DNA of 64,000 bases from Halopelagius longus. GTDB lineage: Archaea > Halobacteriota > Halobacteria > Halobacteriales > Haloferacaceae. Below, piece by piece: positions 9,020 through 21,723 of the stretch; position 1 is the stretch's first letter, and each line of letters begins with the position of its first letter. The stretch covers positions 248,001-312,000 of the forward strand of contig NZ_FNKQ01000001.1 in assembly GCF_900100875.1 (NCBI RefSeq). Direction: 5' to 3'. Under the pieces are notes generated by a model that saw only the letters and a list, made by a program, of their open reading frames with translations, made no database searches and was not told the origin of the DNA. The position numbers and the translations under genes were made by a program.

Positions 9020-9226
9020 ATGCCGGACATCGGTAACCCCGCTGGATTCGACGTCGCGACGGTTCTGACCGGTTCGGGCCTCACCCTCTTGGTGTCGGCT
9101 GGAATCATGCGGTACGGCGAACAGTTCCAGTACACCGCCGCGGAGTTGTACGCCCTCGGCGGCGGAGCACTCGTCGCAATCGGCGTCGTCTTCGGAATAA
9201 TCCTCGTCGTGAGCGGCTACCGCTGA
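9020..9226 (+). CDS. Two-helix small membrane protein
   Basis: A 68-residue protein with two hydrophobic stretches (ATVLTGSGLTLLVSAGIM and LGGGALVAIGVVFGIILVVS) joined by a short polar loop RYGEQFQYTAAELY. This gives a hairpin membrane topology with almost no soluble part. The function is not known. It stands alone between the zinc-ribbon gene and convergent mutL. Confidence 0.65.
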   Translation: MPDIGNPAGFDVATVLTGSGLTLLVSAGIMRYGEQFQYTAAELYALGGGALVAIGVVFGIILVVSGYR

Positions 9227-9264
9227 TCCTCCGCGCCGGAACGTTCGGATTCTGCCCTCCCCAG

Positions 9265-10950
9265 TCAGCCCATCCGCGTCCCGCGCCGCCCGAACCCGCG
9301 CACGAACGTCTCCTCGTCGATGGCGAGGACCGTCGGACGGCCGTGCGGGCAGGCGTACGGGCGTTCGCAGGCGCCGAGTCGTTCGATAAGCGCCGTCGCC
9401 TCCGCCTCGCCGAGTTCGTCGCCCGCCTTCAGCGACGGGTGACACGCGAGGTCCTTCAGCATCTCCGCGCGCCCCTCGTCGGGCGTCTCGCCGTTCGAGA
9501 GGGCGTCCAAGGCGTCGCGGACGCTCTCGGGCGAGGCGGCGCGGCCCATCGGCGCGGGGACGGCGGCGACGCGCACCGTCCCGCCGCCGAACGGTTCGAC
9601 GTCGTACCCCAGTCGCTCCAGTTCCGCCCGCCGCTCTCTCACCGTCGCGGCGAGTGCGGGCGACAGCGAGACGGTCGCCGGCGGGTCCACCGCCGCAGAC
9701 TGGGGGTCGCCGTCCGTCGCGGCGCGCAGTCGCTCGTAGTTGATTCGCTCGTGGGCGGCGTGTTGGTCCACGACGAGCAGTTCGCCGTCGGACTCACAGA
9801 GGAGATAGAGGCCGCGGTACTGCCCGATTACGGTCGCGTCCTCGAACTCCGAGTCCGCCTCCGAGAGCGGTTCCAGCGAGGCTTCGAGGTCCATCGCGAG
9901 TTCCCCGCTCCGCCGGAGGTCGGCGGTCGAAAGCGCCTCGGCGACGGCGTCGCGCACCGCCTCGGTCACGTCCTCCTGCGCCCGCAGTCTCACCTCGCGC
10001 TTCGCGGGGTGGACGTTGTGGTCCGCCCACGACGGCGGGAGCGAGACGCTGACGACGGCGACGGGCGCACGGCCGTCGGGCAACAGGTCGCCGTAGCCCG
10101 CGACGACGGCGCGGCGAAGCGCGTTCGAGGGGAACGCCCGCCCGTTCACCGCCGTGTACACGTGGTCCCGCCGCGAACGCGTCACGGAGGGGTGCGAAAG
10201 CAGTCCCTCGACGCGCACGGCTATCTCCTCGCCGCCGTCCGAGACGGTTCGCTCCGCCTCGAACGCCGTGCTCCGACTCGCCACGTCCCGGTCGTAGACG
10301 CCGAGGACGGCGTCGGCGTACGACCCGGACCCGGCGGTGGCGAACACCTCGCTCCCGTCGTGGACCACGGTGAACGCCACGTCCGGGCGAGCGAGGGCGT
10401 ACCGCGAGACGGCGTCGGAGACGCGGGCGAACTCCGCGCGGGAGGACGCGAGCGACCGCTTGCGGGCGGGCATCTCCGCGAACAGGTCGCGGACTTCGAC
10501 GGTGGTGCCGCGCGCGCGCCCCGCGGCGGTGACCTCCTTCCGTCCGTCTCGGATGCGGACGCGCGTCCCCCGCGGGCCGCCGTCGTTCGTCACGAGTTCC
10601 AGCGTTCCCGCGGCGGCGGCGATGCTCGGCAACGCCTCGCCCCGGAAGCCGAGGGTCCGCACCGCTTCGAGTTCGTCGGCGTCGGACAGTTTACTCGTCG
10701 TGTGGCGTTCGACGGCGAGGGCGGCGTCCGCTTCGCTCATCCCGCGGCCGTCGTCGCGGACGCGGAGCAGGTCCGTGCCGTCGCCCTCGGTGGTCACCGT
10801 CACGCGGGACGCGTCGGCGTCGAGTGCGTTCTCGACGAGTTCGACCACCACGTCCTCGGGGCGAGTGACGACTTCACCGGCGGCGATGTGCGCCACCGTC
10901 TCGTCGTCCAATCGTCTGACCGAGCGTTCGCTCGGGTCTGCGTCAGTCAT
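9265..10950 (-). CDS. mutL: DNA mismatch repair protein MutL
   Basis: A 561-residue MutL. The GHKL ATPase motifs are [11 protein letters not shown] (from residue 37), DDGRGM and GFRGEAL. The C-terminal domain carries [12 protein letters not shown] (Asp395-Gln396-His397), the metal-binding DQHA(X)2E(X)4E endonuclease motif, plus CHPSLKAGD and the CPHGRPT block. It is therefore a nicking-type MutL, as expected where MutH is absent. The true start is the ATG at 10950, which overlaps the mutS stop by 8 nt; the two are one transcription unit with mutS first. Confidence 0.95.
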   Translation of the reverse strand: MTDADPSERSVRRLDDETVAHIAAGEVVTRPEDVVVELVENALDADASRVTVTTEGDGTDLLRVRDDGRGMSEADAALAVERHTTSKLSDADELEAVRTLGFRGEALPSIAAAAGTLELVTNDGGPRGTRVRIRDGRKEVTAAGRARGTTVEVRDLFAEMPARKRSLASSRAEFARVSDAVSRYALARPDVAFTVVHDGSEVFATAGSGSYADAVLGVYDRDVASRSTAFEAERTVSDGGEEIAVRVEGLLSHPSVTRSRRDHVYTAVNGRAFPSNALRRAVVAGYGDLLPDGRAPVAVVSVSLPPSWADHNVHPAKREVRLRAQEDVTEAVRDAVAEALSTADLRRSGELAMDLEASLEPLSEADSEFEDATVIGQYRGLYLLCESDGELLVVDQHAAHERINYERLRAATDGDPQSAAVDPPATVSLSPALAATVRERRAELERLGYDVEPFGGGTVRVAAVPAPMGRAASPESVRDALDALSNGETPDEGRAEMLKDLACHPSLKAGDELGEAEATALIERLGACERPYACPHGRPTVLAIDEETFVRGFGRRGTRMG

Positions 10951-13831
10951 CAAGTTTCCGTTTGAGTTCGTTCAAGGTGTTCAGGGCCTCCAACGGCGTC
11001 GTCCCGGCGATGTCGAGTTCGCGTATCTCCTCGGCCACGTCGCGTTCGGCGGGCGTCGCCTCGGAGTCGTCGCCCTCGGGTTCTAACCCGTCCACGTAGG
11101 CGGCGAGGGTTCCGTCTGTGGGTCGGTCGTCGTCCGCCGAGGGGTCGCCGTCCGCCGGGGCGGATTCGTTCGGTTCGCCGCCGAACGCGCCGTTCTCGGC
11201 CCGGCCGTTCGTCGCTCTCTCTTCGCGTTCGGCGGAGTTGGGGCTTTCGCCGGGCGACCGAGACTCCGGTTCCGCGTCGGATCCGGCGTCCGATTCGACG
11301 CCGGTTTCGGCGCTCCGTTCGGCCTCCGCGACGTACTCTCTGGCCCGTTCGACGACGGCGTCGGGGACGCCCGCCATCTTCGCCACCTCGACGCCGTACG
11401 ACGAGGAGGACGCGCCTTCGGCGACGCGGTGGAGGAACGTCACGTCGGGGCCGCCCGCGTCGCCGCCGTCGCCGCGTTTGCTCACGGTGAAGTGGAGGTT
11501 GAACGCGTTCGGCAACTCCTCGGCGAGGGCGGTCAGGTCGTGGTAGTGCGTCGCAAACAGCGTCGTCGCGCCCACCTCGTCGTGGACGAACTCCGTCGTC
11601 GCGCGGGCGATGGCCAGGCCGTCCGCCGTCGAGGTGCCGCGGCCCACCTCGTCCAAGAGGACGAGCGAATCCTCGGTGGCGTTGTGGAGGATGTCCGTCA
11701 GTTCGGCCATCTCGCGCATGAACGTCGATTGGCCGCCCGCGATGTCGTCGGAGGCGCCGACGCGGGTGAACACCCGGTCGAGAATCGGCAGTTCCGCGGC
11801 GTCGGCGGGGACGAAACTCCCCGCCTGCGCGAGGACGGCCGTGAGGGCCACCTGCCGCATGTACGTCGATTTCCCGGACATGTTGGGGCCGGTGATGACG
11901 GCGACGCGCCCGTCGGTGAAGTCCGCCTCGTTCGGGACGAACTCGTCTTGGGCGCGTTCGACCACCGGGTGGCGGCCCCCCTCGATTCGCACGTCCGCCG
12001 CGCCCATCTCCGGGCGGACGTAGTCGTGGCCGGCGGCGACGGCGCCGAAGGAGGTGAGCACGTCCAAGTCAGCGAGCGAATCCGCCAGCGACTGCACCCT
12101 GTCGGCCTCCTCGGCGACGGCGTCGCGAACCTCGCAGAACACCTCGTACTCCAAGGCGTCGGCCTTCTCGGCCGCGCCGAGAATCTCGTCCTCGCGGCGC
12201 TTCAGTTCGGGCGTGTAGAACCGCTCGGAGTTCTTCAGCGTCTGCCGCCGGGTGTAGTCGTCGGGCACCCTGTCGAGGTTCGGGTTCGTCACCTCGATGT
12301 AGTAGCCGTGGACTTGGTTGTATCCTACGTCCAAGGAGTCGATACCGGTTCGCTCTCGCTCTCGTTCTTCGAGGTTCGCCACCCACTCGCGGCCCTCTCT
12401 CTCCGTCGCGCGCAACTCGTCGAGTTCGTCGTCGAACCCCTCGCAGATCACCCCGCCCTCGGTTATCTCCTGCGGCGGGTCCGGCCGGATGGCGTCGCCG
12501 ACGAGGGTGCGCACGTCTTCGAGTTCGTCCAAGGAGTCTCGAAGCGAGACGAGGGCGTCGCTCTCCACGTCGGACATGGCCGCTTTCAACTCTGGAACCA
12601 CGTCCAGCGTCGCCTTCAGAGAGCGCAGGTCCCGCGCGTTCGCCCTACCGCGGGAGACGCGCGCGATGAGTCGCTCTACGTCGTACACGTCCGCGAGCAA
12701 CTCCCGAACCGTCTCCCGCGCCATCGGCCGTTCGACCCACTCCTCGACGGCGTCGTGGCGGCGTTCTATCTCCGACTCATCGAGGAGGGGGCGGCGAAGC
12801 CACGAGACGAGTCGCCGCCGGCCCAGCGCGCAGGCCGTCTCGTCCACCGCGTCCGCGAGCGTATCGCCGCTCCGGTGGCTCCGCGACTCGAACAGTTCGA
12901 GGCTCCTGAGCGCCGTCGCGTCCAACTGGAGCGTCCGGCGCGGGTCGTACTGCCGAACCCGAGAGACGTAGTCGAGTGCGCCGTCGTCGCCCTGCGTGTA
13001 CTCGGCGTAGTCCAGTAGCGCGCCGCAGGCGCGCCGTTCCGTCGGGTCCGAGAGCACCGCCTCGGGGTTCGCGAGATACGACGACAGCGTCTCTGTGGCC
13101 GACTCGGCGTCGAACGCCGTCGGGTCGTGGTCCGTGACCATCGCCTCGAACTGAAGCGACTCGGTGTCGAGGGCGGCGTTGGGGCCGACGAGCAGTTCGG
13201 CGGGTTCGAGTCGCTCCAGTTCCTCCGCGATTCGGAGTCGGTCGGCGCTCGTCACCTGACACTCGCCCGTCGAGACGTCGAGGGCGGCGAACGCGTACGT
13301 GTCGTCGCTCCCCTCGTTCGCTCTCGCCACCGCGCCGACGTACGTCGCCGTCGCGGCGTCCAGCAGTTCGTCCTCGACGACGGTGCCGGGGGTGACGACG
13401 TTCGTCACCGCGCGGTCCACCAGCCCCGACGCCTCTTCTGCGTCCTCGACTTGGTCCGCGATGGCGACCCGATACCCCGCATCGAGTAGCGATTCGAGGT
13501 ACGACGCCGCGTTGTCGATGGGGATGCCAGCCATCGGGTACCGGCCGGTGGAGTCTTCGCGTTTCGTCAGCGTCACCTCGCAGACGCGCGCCACCATCTC
13601 AGCCGCCTCGCAGAACGCCTCGTAGAAGTCGCCCACCTGAAAGAGAACGACCGCGTCGGGGTGGGCCTCACAGAGGTCGAGATACTGCGACAGCATCGGC
13701 GTCAACTCCTCGCGGTTCGCACGCAGCTTCTGCGGCGGTCCCTCGGGTCGGAGGTCCTCGTCCGACGCGCCCGCGTCCGCCGGCGTCTCCCCGTCGTCCG
13801 CGCGCGTCTCGGTTCCGTCCGCGTCGTCCAT
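10943..13831 (-). CDS. mutS: DNA mismatch repair protein MutS
   Basis: A 962-residue MutS1. The mismatch-wedge Phe-x-Glu motif is DFYEAF (Phe69, Glu71); the ATPase domain holds GPNMSGKST near residue 648, DEVGRGTST and FATHYHDL. The protein recognises mismatches and recruits MutL. It is about 100 residues longer than bacterial MutS because of an acidic, Ser/Pro/Gly-rich linker (about residues 834-915) between the ATPase and the C-terminal dimerisation helices ([16 protein letters not shown]). The start is the ATG at 13831 (MDDADG). It is followed by mutL with an 8-nt overlap. Confidence 0.95.
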   Translation of the reverse strand: MDDADGTETRADDGETPADAGASDEDLRPEGPPQKLRANREELTPMLSQYLDLCEAHPDAVVLFQVGDFYEAFCEAAEMVARVCEVTLTKREDSTGRYPMAGIPIDNAASYLESLLDAGYRVAIADQVEDAEEASGLVDRAVTNVVTPGTVVEDELLDAATATYVGAVARANEGSDDTYAFAALDVSTGECQVTSADRLRIAEELERLEPAELLVGPNAALDTESLQFEAMVTDHDPTAFDAESATETLSSYLANPEAVLSDPTERRACGALLDYAEYTQGDDGALDYVSRVRQYDPRRTLQLDATALRSLELFESRSHRSGDTLADAVDETACALGRRRLVSWLRRPLLDESEIERRHDAVEEWVERPMARETVRELLADVYDVERLIARVSRGRANARDLRSLKATLDVVPELKAAMSDVESDALVSLRDSLDELEDVRTLVGDAIRPDPPQEITEGGVICEGFDDELDELRATEREGREWVANLEERERERTGIDSLDVGYNQVHGYYIEVTNPNLDRVPDDYTRRQTLKNSERFYTPELKRREDEILGAAEKADALEYEVFCEVRDAVAEEADRVQSLADSLADLDVLTSFGAVAAGHDYVRPEMGAADVRIEGGRHPVVERAQDEFVPNEADFTDGRVAVITGPNMSGKSTYMRQVALTAVLAQAGSFVPADAAELPILDRVFTRVGASDDIAGGQSTFMREMAELTDILHNATEDSLVLLDEVGRGTSTADGLAIARATTEFVHDEVGATTLFATHYHDLTALAEELPNAFNLHFTVSKRGDGGDAGGPDVTFLHRVAEGASSSSYGVEVAKMAGVPDAVVERAREYVAEAERSAETGVESDAGSDAEPESRSPGESPNSAEREERATNGRAENGAFGGEPNESAPADGDPSADDDRPTDGTLAAYVDGLEPEGDDSEATPAERDVAEEIRELDIAGTTPLEALNTLNELKRKLDD

Positions 13832-14117
13832 GTGGTATCGAGGGCGACGAAGGGACAAAAGCGAACGGGAACGGCGGCGCGGGCGGGTGCGAACCGGACG
13901 CGGACGGGGCGCGGACGGGACGCGACAGCAGTCTCAGCGCGCGAGTGTCGCGCCGTCGAGAGCGTCCGTCCGAGGGTGAACGACCCTCTCTACCCAGCAA
14001 AGTTACGTTGGTTCGGACGTAACTCCGTTTCACGTGCGCGCGGACCGCCCCCCTAACAGCGCCGGGAGACGCGACGGCCGGCGTCGTTTCCGGTCCGCAC
14101 GCAGTCCTCTCTGATAC

Positions 14118-15083
14118 ATGACCGACGCAGATGCAGTACCCGAACCGGAGACAGACCTCAAACCGACGTTCGACGTGGAGGAGGCGTCGACTCTCGCCAC
14201 GCGAATCACAGAGAACGTCGAACGCGTCATCGTCGGCCAGTCGGACGCGATAGAGCACATTTTGATCACCCTCCTCGCCCGCGGCCATCTCCTGTTGGAG
14301 GACGTCCCCGGCGTGGGCAAGACGATGCTCGCCCGGTCGGTCGCCACGTCGCTCGACGGGTCGTTCAAGCGGGTCCAGTTCACGCCGGACCTGCTTCCCT
14401 CGGACGTGACCGGCGTCAGCGTGTTCAACCAGAAGACGAACGAGTTCGAGTTCCAACCGGGCCCCGTCTTCGCGAACGTCGTCCTCGGCGACGAGATAAA
14501 CCGGGCGCCGCCGAAGACGCAGTCGTCGCTCCTCGAAGTCATGGAGGAACAACAGGTCACCGTCGACGGCGAGACGCACGCCGTGCCGGAACCGTTCACC
14601 GTCATCGCCACCCAGAACGACGTCGAACCCGGCCGGACGTACGAACTCCCGGTCGCGGAGATAGACCGCTTCATGAAGAAGATACGCCTCGGCTACCCCT
14701 CCGAGACCGAGGAGACGGAACTGCTCGGCCGCGTCGCGGGCGAACACCCCATCGACTCGCTGGAACCCGTCGCCTCGACGGAGGACGTCCGCCGCGCCCA
14801 AGCGACCGTCTCGCAGGTGACCGTCCGCGAACCGGTTCGGTCGTACGTCTCCCGACTCGCCGCCTACACCCGTCAGCACGCCGACTTGGGCGTCAGCCCC
14901 CGCGGCGCTATCGCCCTCGTTCGCGCCTCGCAGGCGCGTGCGGTGCTGAACGGCCGCGACTACGTCGTCCCGGACGACGTGCAGACGGAGATTCGCTCCG
15001 TCTGGATACACCGCGTTCGGACCGGCGGCGACCGAAGCGCGTCGCTCATCGACGAAGCGTTGGACAGCGTCGCGGTGGAGTAA
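14118..15083 (+). CDS. MoxR-family AAA+ ATPase
   Basis: A 321-residue MoxR ATPase: Walker A in EDVPGVGKTMLARS, Walker B in LGDEINRAPPKTQSSLLEVMEE, sensor region VIATQNDVEPGRTYELPVAEIDRF, and a C-terminal lid with SPRGAIALVRASQA. MoxR proteins act as chaperones for partner proteins with VWA-like or DUF58 domains. It is the first gene of a three-gene unit; DUF58 begins 3 nt after its stop. Confidence 0.92.
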   Translation: MTDADAVPEPETDLKPTFDVEEASTLATRITENVERVIVGQSDAIEHILITLLARGHLLLEDVPGVGKTMLARSVATSLDGSFKRVQFTPDLLPSDVTGVSVFNQKTNEFEFQPGPVFANVVLGDEINRAPPKTQSSLLEVMEEQQVTVDGETHAVPEPFTVIATQNDVEPGRTYELPVAEIDRFMKKIRLGYPSETEETELLGRVAGEHPIDSLEPVASTEDVRRAQATVSQVTVREPVRSYVSRLAAYTRQHADLGVSPRGAIALVRASQARAVLNGRDYVVPDDVQTEIRSVWIHRVRTGGDRSASLIDEALDSVAVE

Positions 15084-15086
15084 GCG

Positions 15087-16105
15087 ATGCGCCTGACTCG
15101 ACGCGGAGTTGCGCTCCTCGTTGTCGTCGCGTCGGGCGTCGTTCTCGCGGCGGTGTTCGGGCCGCGGGCGCTGAACGCCCTCGTCCTCCCGGCCGTCGTC
15201 GCCCTCGCGGCGGCGGTCGTTCAGGTGTACCGTGCCGACCCGCCGCGCGTCGAACGCCGGACGCCCGCCGCCGACTTCCCCGACACCGCGGGCACCGTGA
15301 CGCTCTCTCTGGAGTCCGAGCGGAGTTATCCCGCGACGGTGACGGACGACCTCCCCGCCGCACTCGACGGCGACGCCACGCTCGACGTCGTCGTCGGCGG
15401 TGCTCCCGCCTCGTACGAGGTGACGTACCGAAAGCGCGGCGAGCACGAAATCGGACCGCTCTCGCTCGTCTCGCGGGACGTTCTCGGGTTGGCGAAGCGC
15501 GAACTCGTCGCCGAGGGCACCGACTCCGTGCTGGTGTACCCGCCCGTCCGTCAACTCACGCGTTCCGCGACGCAGGACCTCTCGTCGCTCAACGACCCCG
15601 AACCGTCGAACCGCCGCGACGAGTTCGACCACCTCCGCGAGTACGCCCGCGGCGACTCCCTCAGAGACGTCCACTGGAAGTCGAGCGCGAAGCGAAACGA
15701 CCTCATCGTCAAGGAGTACGTCCCCGAGTCCGACGCCGAGAGCGTCCTGCTGTCGGCGGGCGGCGTTCGCTCGGCGGGCGACCGGATGGCCGAGGCCGCG
15801 GCGACGCTCTCGGTCAGTCTCGTCCGGAACGGGGTGCCGGTGACGCTCTCGACGCCCTCCGGCGTCGTCGAGGCCCCCGCGGGCGACGAACGGAGCCTCC
15901 TCGAACACCTCGCCCGCGCCGAGAGCGGCCGCGTCCCCGACGAGTCTGCTGACGTGGTGGTGCGCGCCGACGAGTCGAACACGACCGTCCGAGTGGGTGA
16001 CGAGGAGACGACGTTCGAGAGCCTCGTCGGCGACGGGGCCGGCGAGGCGACCGGACTCGGAACCGGCGACGCGGGTCGAACCGCCGCCTCCGAGGAGGTG
16101 ACGGC

Positions 16106-16109
<4 letters not shown>
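15087..16109 (+). CDS. DUF58 domain protein
   Basis: A 340-residue protein with two N-terminal membrane helices (to about residue 45), a beta-rich extracellular-type domain, and the DUF58 signature EFDHLREYARGDSLRDVHWKSSAKRNDLIVKEY. DUF58 is related to von Willebrand A domains and is the usual partner of MoxR. The C-terminal 60 residues are acidic and Gly-rich. A GAGGAGGTGA stretch near its end can act as ribosome site for the next gene, whose GTG start overlaps this stop (GTGA). Confidence 0.9.
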
Positions 16110-18777
<2,668 letters not shown>

Positions 18778-18989
18778 CCGTCCTCTAATCCCAGTCCGGC
18801 GTCGAGTCGTTTTCGGAGCGTCTCCCCTCTCGTGAGCGGTCGTACCGCTCGTCCGGTCGCGAGGGGGCGTTCTGACTTTTCCGCGTCGAACCGCCTGCAG
18901 AGAGACATCTCCGGCCGACCCGGCGAGTCAGGCGTCCGGACCGCGCACGTCGGGGCGAGTCGGACGGGCGAGCGGAGACGAGACGGGCG

Positions 18990-19367
18990 TCAGAACGGGG
19001 CTTCCGGTCCCTCGTCGGCGTTTTCGTCCGATTCGGAGTCGGCCGCTTCGCTCCCGTTTTCGAGGGGGCCGTCCCACTCCGTGAGTCCGCCGGCCATGCT
19101 CTCGACGCGCGCGTCGGCCGTCCCCTCGTACGATTTGATGAGGCGGGCGGCTTGCACGCTCGCTTGGCCGTGCGGGCAGACGGTGACGATGCGGTCGGCG
19201 TCGTCTATCTCGGCGACGCGCGTCGGCAACTCCCCGAAGGGGATGTTGCGACTCCCCGGGATGTGCCCGCGGGAGAACTCGCCGGGCGAGCGGATGTCGA
19301 CGACCCGCGGCGGGTCCTCGTCGTCGAGGAGCGTCTCGACTTCTTTCGGGTCGATTTCGCCGTCCAT
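18990..19367 (-). CDS. Rhodanese-like domain protein
   Basis: A 125-residue single-domain rhodanese: VETLLDDEDPPRVVDIRSPGEFSRGHIPGSRNIPF, then the active-site loop VTVCPHGQASVQAA with the persulfide-forming Cys, then MAGGLTEWDGPL. Members carry sulfane sulfur between donors and acceptors. The C-terminal 25 residues are an acidic tail. The start is the ATG at 19367; the much longer open frame upstream is a GC-driven artefact lying over the Nudix gene. Confidence 0.88.
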   Translation of the reverse strand: MDGEIDPKEVETLLDDEDPPRVVDIRSPGEFSRGHIPGSRNIPFGELPTRVAEIDDADRIVTVCPHGQASVQAARLIKSYEGTADARVESMAGGLTEWDGPLENGSEAADSESDENADEGPEAPF

Positions 19368-19438
19368 ATCGGCGAGAAGCGCGTCGTTCGGTAAAAGTCC
19401 TCCTCTCGCAGTGCTCGCTCGTTCCGCCCCGCGTCGGA

Positions 19439-20002
19439 CTACAGCAGTCCGTCCTCGCGGGCGAGGAGGAGGCCCTCGACCGTCGCGTCGTTCGTCGGGT
19501 TCTCCCGCGCGACGGAAAGCGCGTCCTCGACGGGGACGGACCGGACCGAGAGGAACTCGTTTTCGTCCAACTCCGGTTCGACCGGGGTGAGACCCTCCGC
19601 GAAGACGTACGCGCGTCGGTGCCGCAGGAGGCCGGTCGAACACCACAGGTCCTGCAGGACCGACGTTCCGGCGGGGTCGAAGCCCGTCTCCTCGCGGAGT
19701 TCGCGCGCCGCCGCCGTCGTGTAGGACTCGCCCTCCTCGACGATGCCCGCGGGCAGTTCCAACTGCGTCTCCCGCACCGTCGGGCGGTACTGCTCGACGA
19801 GCAGCACCTCCCCGTCCTCTACTGCGACGACGACGACTGCCGTCGCCAGTTCGGCCCAGTAGTAGCGCTTCGTGCTCCCGTCGGGTTGCTCTACGAGGTC
19901 GTACCCGCCGGTGAACCACGGCGTCTCGTACTCCGTCTCCGACGCCACGACGGGCCACTCGGGCTCCGAAAGCGACTCGTGTCTCCGTCCGTCCTCGGCC
20001 AT
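19439..20002 (-). CDS. Nudix hydrolase (ADP-ribose pyrophosphatase-like)
   Basis: A 187-residue Nudix protein with an intact box: GIVEEGESYTTAAARELREETGF. The flanking layout (TGGYDLVEQPDGSTKRYYWAE before the core, VLLVEQYRPTVRETQLELPAG) is that of ADP-ribose or nucleoside-diphosphate-sugar pyrophosphatases. It hydrolyses an X-linked nucleoside diphosphate with Mg. I chose ATG 20002; a GTG at 20014 would add four residues. The substrate is not proven by sequence. Confidence 0.88.
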   Translation of the reverse strand: MAEDGRRHESLSEPEWPVVASETEYETPWFTGGYDLVEQPDGSTKRYYWAELATAVVVVAVEDGEVLLVEQYRPTVRETQLELPAGIVEEGESYTTAAARELREETGFDPAGTSVLQDLWCSTGLLRHRRAYVFAEGLTPVEPELDENEFLSVRSVPVEDALSVARENPTNDATVEGLLLAREDGLL

Positions 20003-20053
20003 GGTGGCCGTCACTCGGCGCGCGTCCTTAGTTCCACTCGCGACCGGTCGGCG

Positions 20054-20563
20054 TCACGCCCCGTTCGGCGCGTCCGCCCCGTCGGACGCTCTCGGTTCGT
20101 CGCCGTCCCGTCTGTCGTCGCCGTCCTCACCTTCCGCGTCGTCCCCCTCGAACCGCGGCCGGTAGAGGCGGGCGAACGCCCGCCTGCGGAGCGTTCCGAC
20201 GGCGGCCTCGCGTTCGTTCTGGAACGTGGCGGCGACGACTTCGCCGGCGAACGGCGCGGCGTGCCAGACGACGCGTTCGACCGACGGACTGCCGAGTTCC
20301 GTCACCTCGTACTCCGGGTGCTCCTCGCACCACGCGTCGAACTCCTCGCGGGTGCCGACGGTGACGGCGAGACGCTCCGCGAACAGCACGTTCCGGGCCG
20401 TCTCCACCACGTCGCCGGTCACCCGGTCGCGGTACTCCTCGCGGTCGAACTCCATCGCCTTCGCCACCTCGCGGACGACCGACTGCGCGGTCGGTCCGGC
20501 CGATTCGAACGCCGCCTCGGCGGCCGACTCGCTCTCCGGTTCGAGGCTCCCTTCGGTCTCCAT
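20054..20563 (-). CDS. DUF5809-like haloarchaeal protein
   Basis: A 169-residue acidic protein that appears to match haloarchaeal DUF5809 (family recalled, not searched). The central part (AQSVVREVAKAMEFDREEYRDRVTGDVVETARNVLFAERLAVTVGT, then WHAAPFAGEVVAATFQNEREAAVGTLRRRAFARLYRPRFEG) is folded and well spaced; both ends are Glu/Asp-rich and disordered. It lies just upstream of the Nudix gene and downstream of a DUF5810-like gene, all on the minus strand. The function is unknown. Confidence 0.7.
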   Translation of the reverse strand: METEGSLEPESESAAEAAFESAGPTAQSVVREVAKAMEFDREEYRDRVTGDVVETARNVLFAERLAVTVGTREEFDAWCEEHPEYEVTELGSPSVERVVWHAAPFAGEVVAATFQNEREAAVGTLRRRAFARLYRPRFEGDDAEGEDGDDRRDGDEPRASDGADAPNGA

Positions 20564-20670
20564 GCGTCTTCGTCTCCCGCGCGGTCACTAACCGCTTTCC
20601 GTCGCCGCCGCGGGCGATGCGCCGAGAGAAGAGTCCGTCCGCGTCGGCCGCCTCGCGTCCGCGCCGCCGG

Positions 20671-21111
20671 TCACTCGTCGTCCGTTCGGCCGCCGTCTTC
20701 GTCCGCGGCGCGTTCTTCGCGCATCCGCTCTGTCATCTCTCTTGCCTCCTGCAGGACGGCGCGCGCCTCGTCGTCGAGCGTTTCGCCGCCCATCCCGGCG
20801 GCGGCCGACGCGTTGAATCCGGGGTTCTCGGCTCCGCCCTCGAAGGGCGACCCGTGGTCGTGTCCCGTGCGGCCGTGTCCGCCGTGGTCGTGGACGGTGT
20901 CCTCGAACACCTCTTCGTACTCCGTCTCCTCGGCGTACTCTGCGACGACCGGCCCCAGTTCGTCCGCGTTCGTCGAACTCCACTCGGGGACGTGGTCGTC
21001 CAACCACGTCTCGTGTTCGTCGCCGTGGAGCATCGCAGTGAAGGCGACGTGGTTCGCGAGGTGCTCTGCGTCTCGTTGCGGCGTGTCGCAGACCGGGCAG
21101 GCGTACCCCAT
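20671..21111 (-). CDS. DUF5810-like zinc-binding protein
   Basis: A 146-residue protein. It starts with a C2H2-type zinc knuckle (MGYACPVCDTPQRDAEHLANHVAFTAMLHGDEHETWLDDH) and continues with an acidic helix, a His/Gly-rich segment (HDHGGHGRTGHDHGSPF) that may bind metal, and a helical end EARAVLQEAREMTERMREERA. The pattern fits haloarchaeal DUF5810. It is adjacent to and co-directional with the DUF5809-like gene. I chose the ATG at 21111; the longer open frame is a GC artefact. Confidence 0.75.
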   Translation of the reverse strand: MGYACPVCDTPQRDAEHLANHVAFTAMLHGDEHETWLDDHVPEWSSTNADELGPVVAEYAEETEYEEVFEDTVHDHGGHGRTGHDHGSPFEGGAENPGFNASAAAGMGGETLDDEARAVLQEAREMTERMREERAADEDGGRTDDE

Positions 21112-21227
21112 GGTCGTGCGTTGGCGACCGTCGTACAAGGGTCGTGCGGTCGAACCGGACCGGAGAAACGAGTCGCCGAACGGCGACCGGCGGGCCGCGA
21201 GCGGAGTTCGGGGTGGCTCGGCGGCGC

Positions 21228-21671
21228 TCAGTAGGGGTGCTCTTCGACGGTCACGCGACCGTCTTCGCGCACGCTGACCTCGTATCCGACGTATTTGAAC
21301 CGAACGAAGGCGAGTTCGCTCTCGTCGGTGTTCGGTCGGACGGACGGCTCCCGGTTGAGCGACGCGAAAAGCCGTTCGAGCGCGTCGGTGTCGATGACGG
21401 ATCCGACCGGTGGAAGCGAGAGCGCGTCCGTCTGGTCGCCGGTCCACGCTTCGGCCGCCGCCCGGGCGACGGTGACCGCGACGCCGCAGGCGCCGTCCCA
21501 GTCGTGCCGTAACACGACCGTCTTTCCGTCGCTACCGTCTCGTTCGTACGGTTCGGCTCGTTCCCCGATGACTCGTTTTTCGTCCATAGTGTGTTCCGAT
21601 GATGTTCCGGCTCCGACCGCGGCCGATACATTCAGTTGTGCTCGGTCGGGCTTAGTCGTCGCCTCTATCAT
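21228..21671 (-). CDS. HalOD1 output domain protein
   Basis: A 147-residue protein with a HalOD1 domain in the C-terminal half: LSLPPVGSVIDTDALERLFASL, then FVRFKYVGYEVSVREDGRVTVEEHPY. HalOD1 is a haloarchaeal output domain linked to signal transduction, with unknown biochemistry. The N-terminal 80 residues are less conserved-looking. The ATG at 21671 is preceded by an AT-rich palindrome at 21697-21708, so a short leader from there is likely; an internal ATG at 21587 is the alternative. It lies just after the large Bat-type regulator on the same strand. Confidence 0.82.
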   Translation of the reverse strand: MIEATTKPDRAQLNVSAAVGAGTSSEHTMDEKRVIGERAEPYERDGSDGKTVVLRHDWDGACGVAVTVARAAAEAWTGDQTDALSLPPVGSVIDTDALERLFASLNREPSVRPNTDESELAFVRFKYVGYEVSVREDGRVTVEEHPY

Positions 21672-21696
21672 AGTAGCACGTCCGCGTCAGACGACT

Positions 21697-21708
21697 CTAT
21701 TCGAATAG
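21697..21708. promoter_or_regulatory. 12-bp palindrome at the HalOD1 promoter
   Basis: CTATTCGAATAG is a perfect 12-bp palindrome 26-37 nt upstream of the HalOD1 start at 21671, exactly where BRE/TATA should be, and 15 nt beyond the stop of the upstream regulator. It could be an operator overlapping the core promoter. Confidence 0.4.
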
Positions 21709-21723
21709 TATGTCGCCCGTCCG

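Noticed and set aside
9343-10965. 540-codon open frame on the plus strand across mutL
   Set aside because: It mirrors a well-supported gene; the frame stays open because of GC-rich third positions. The product is Arg-rich and has no motif.
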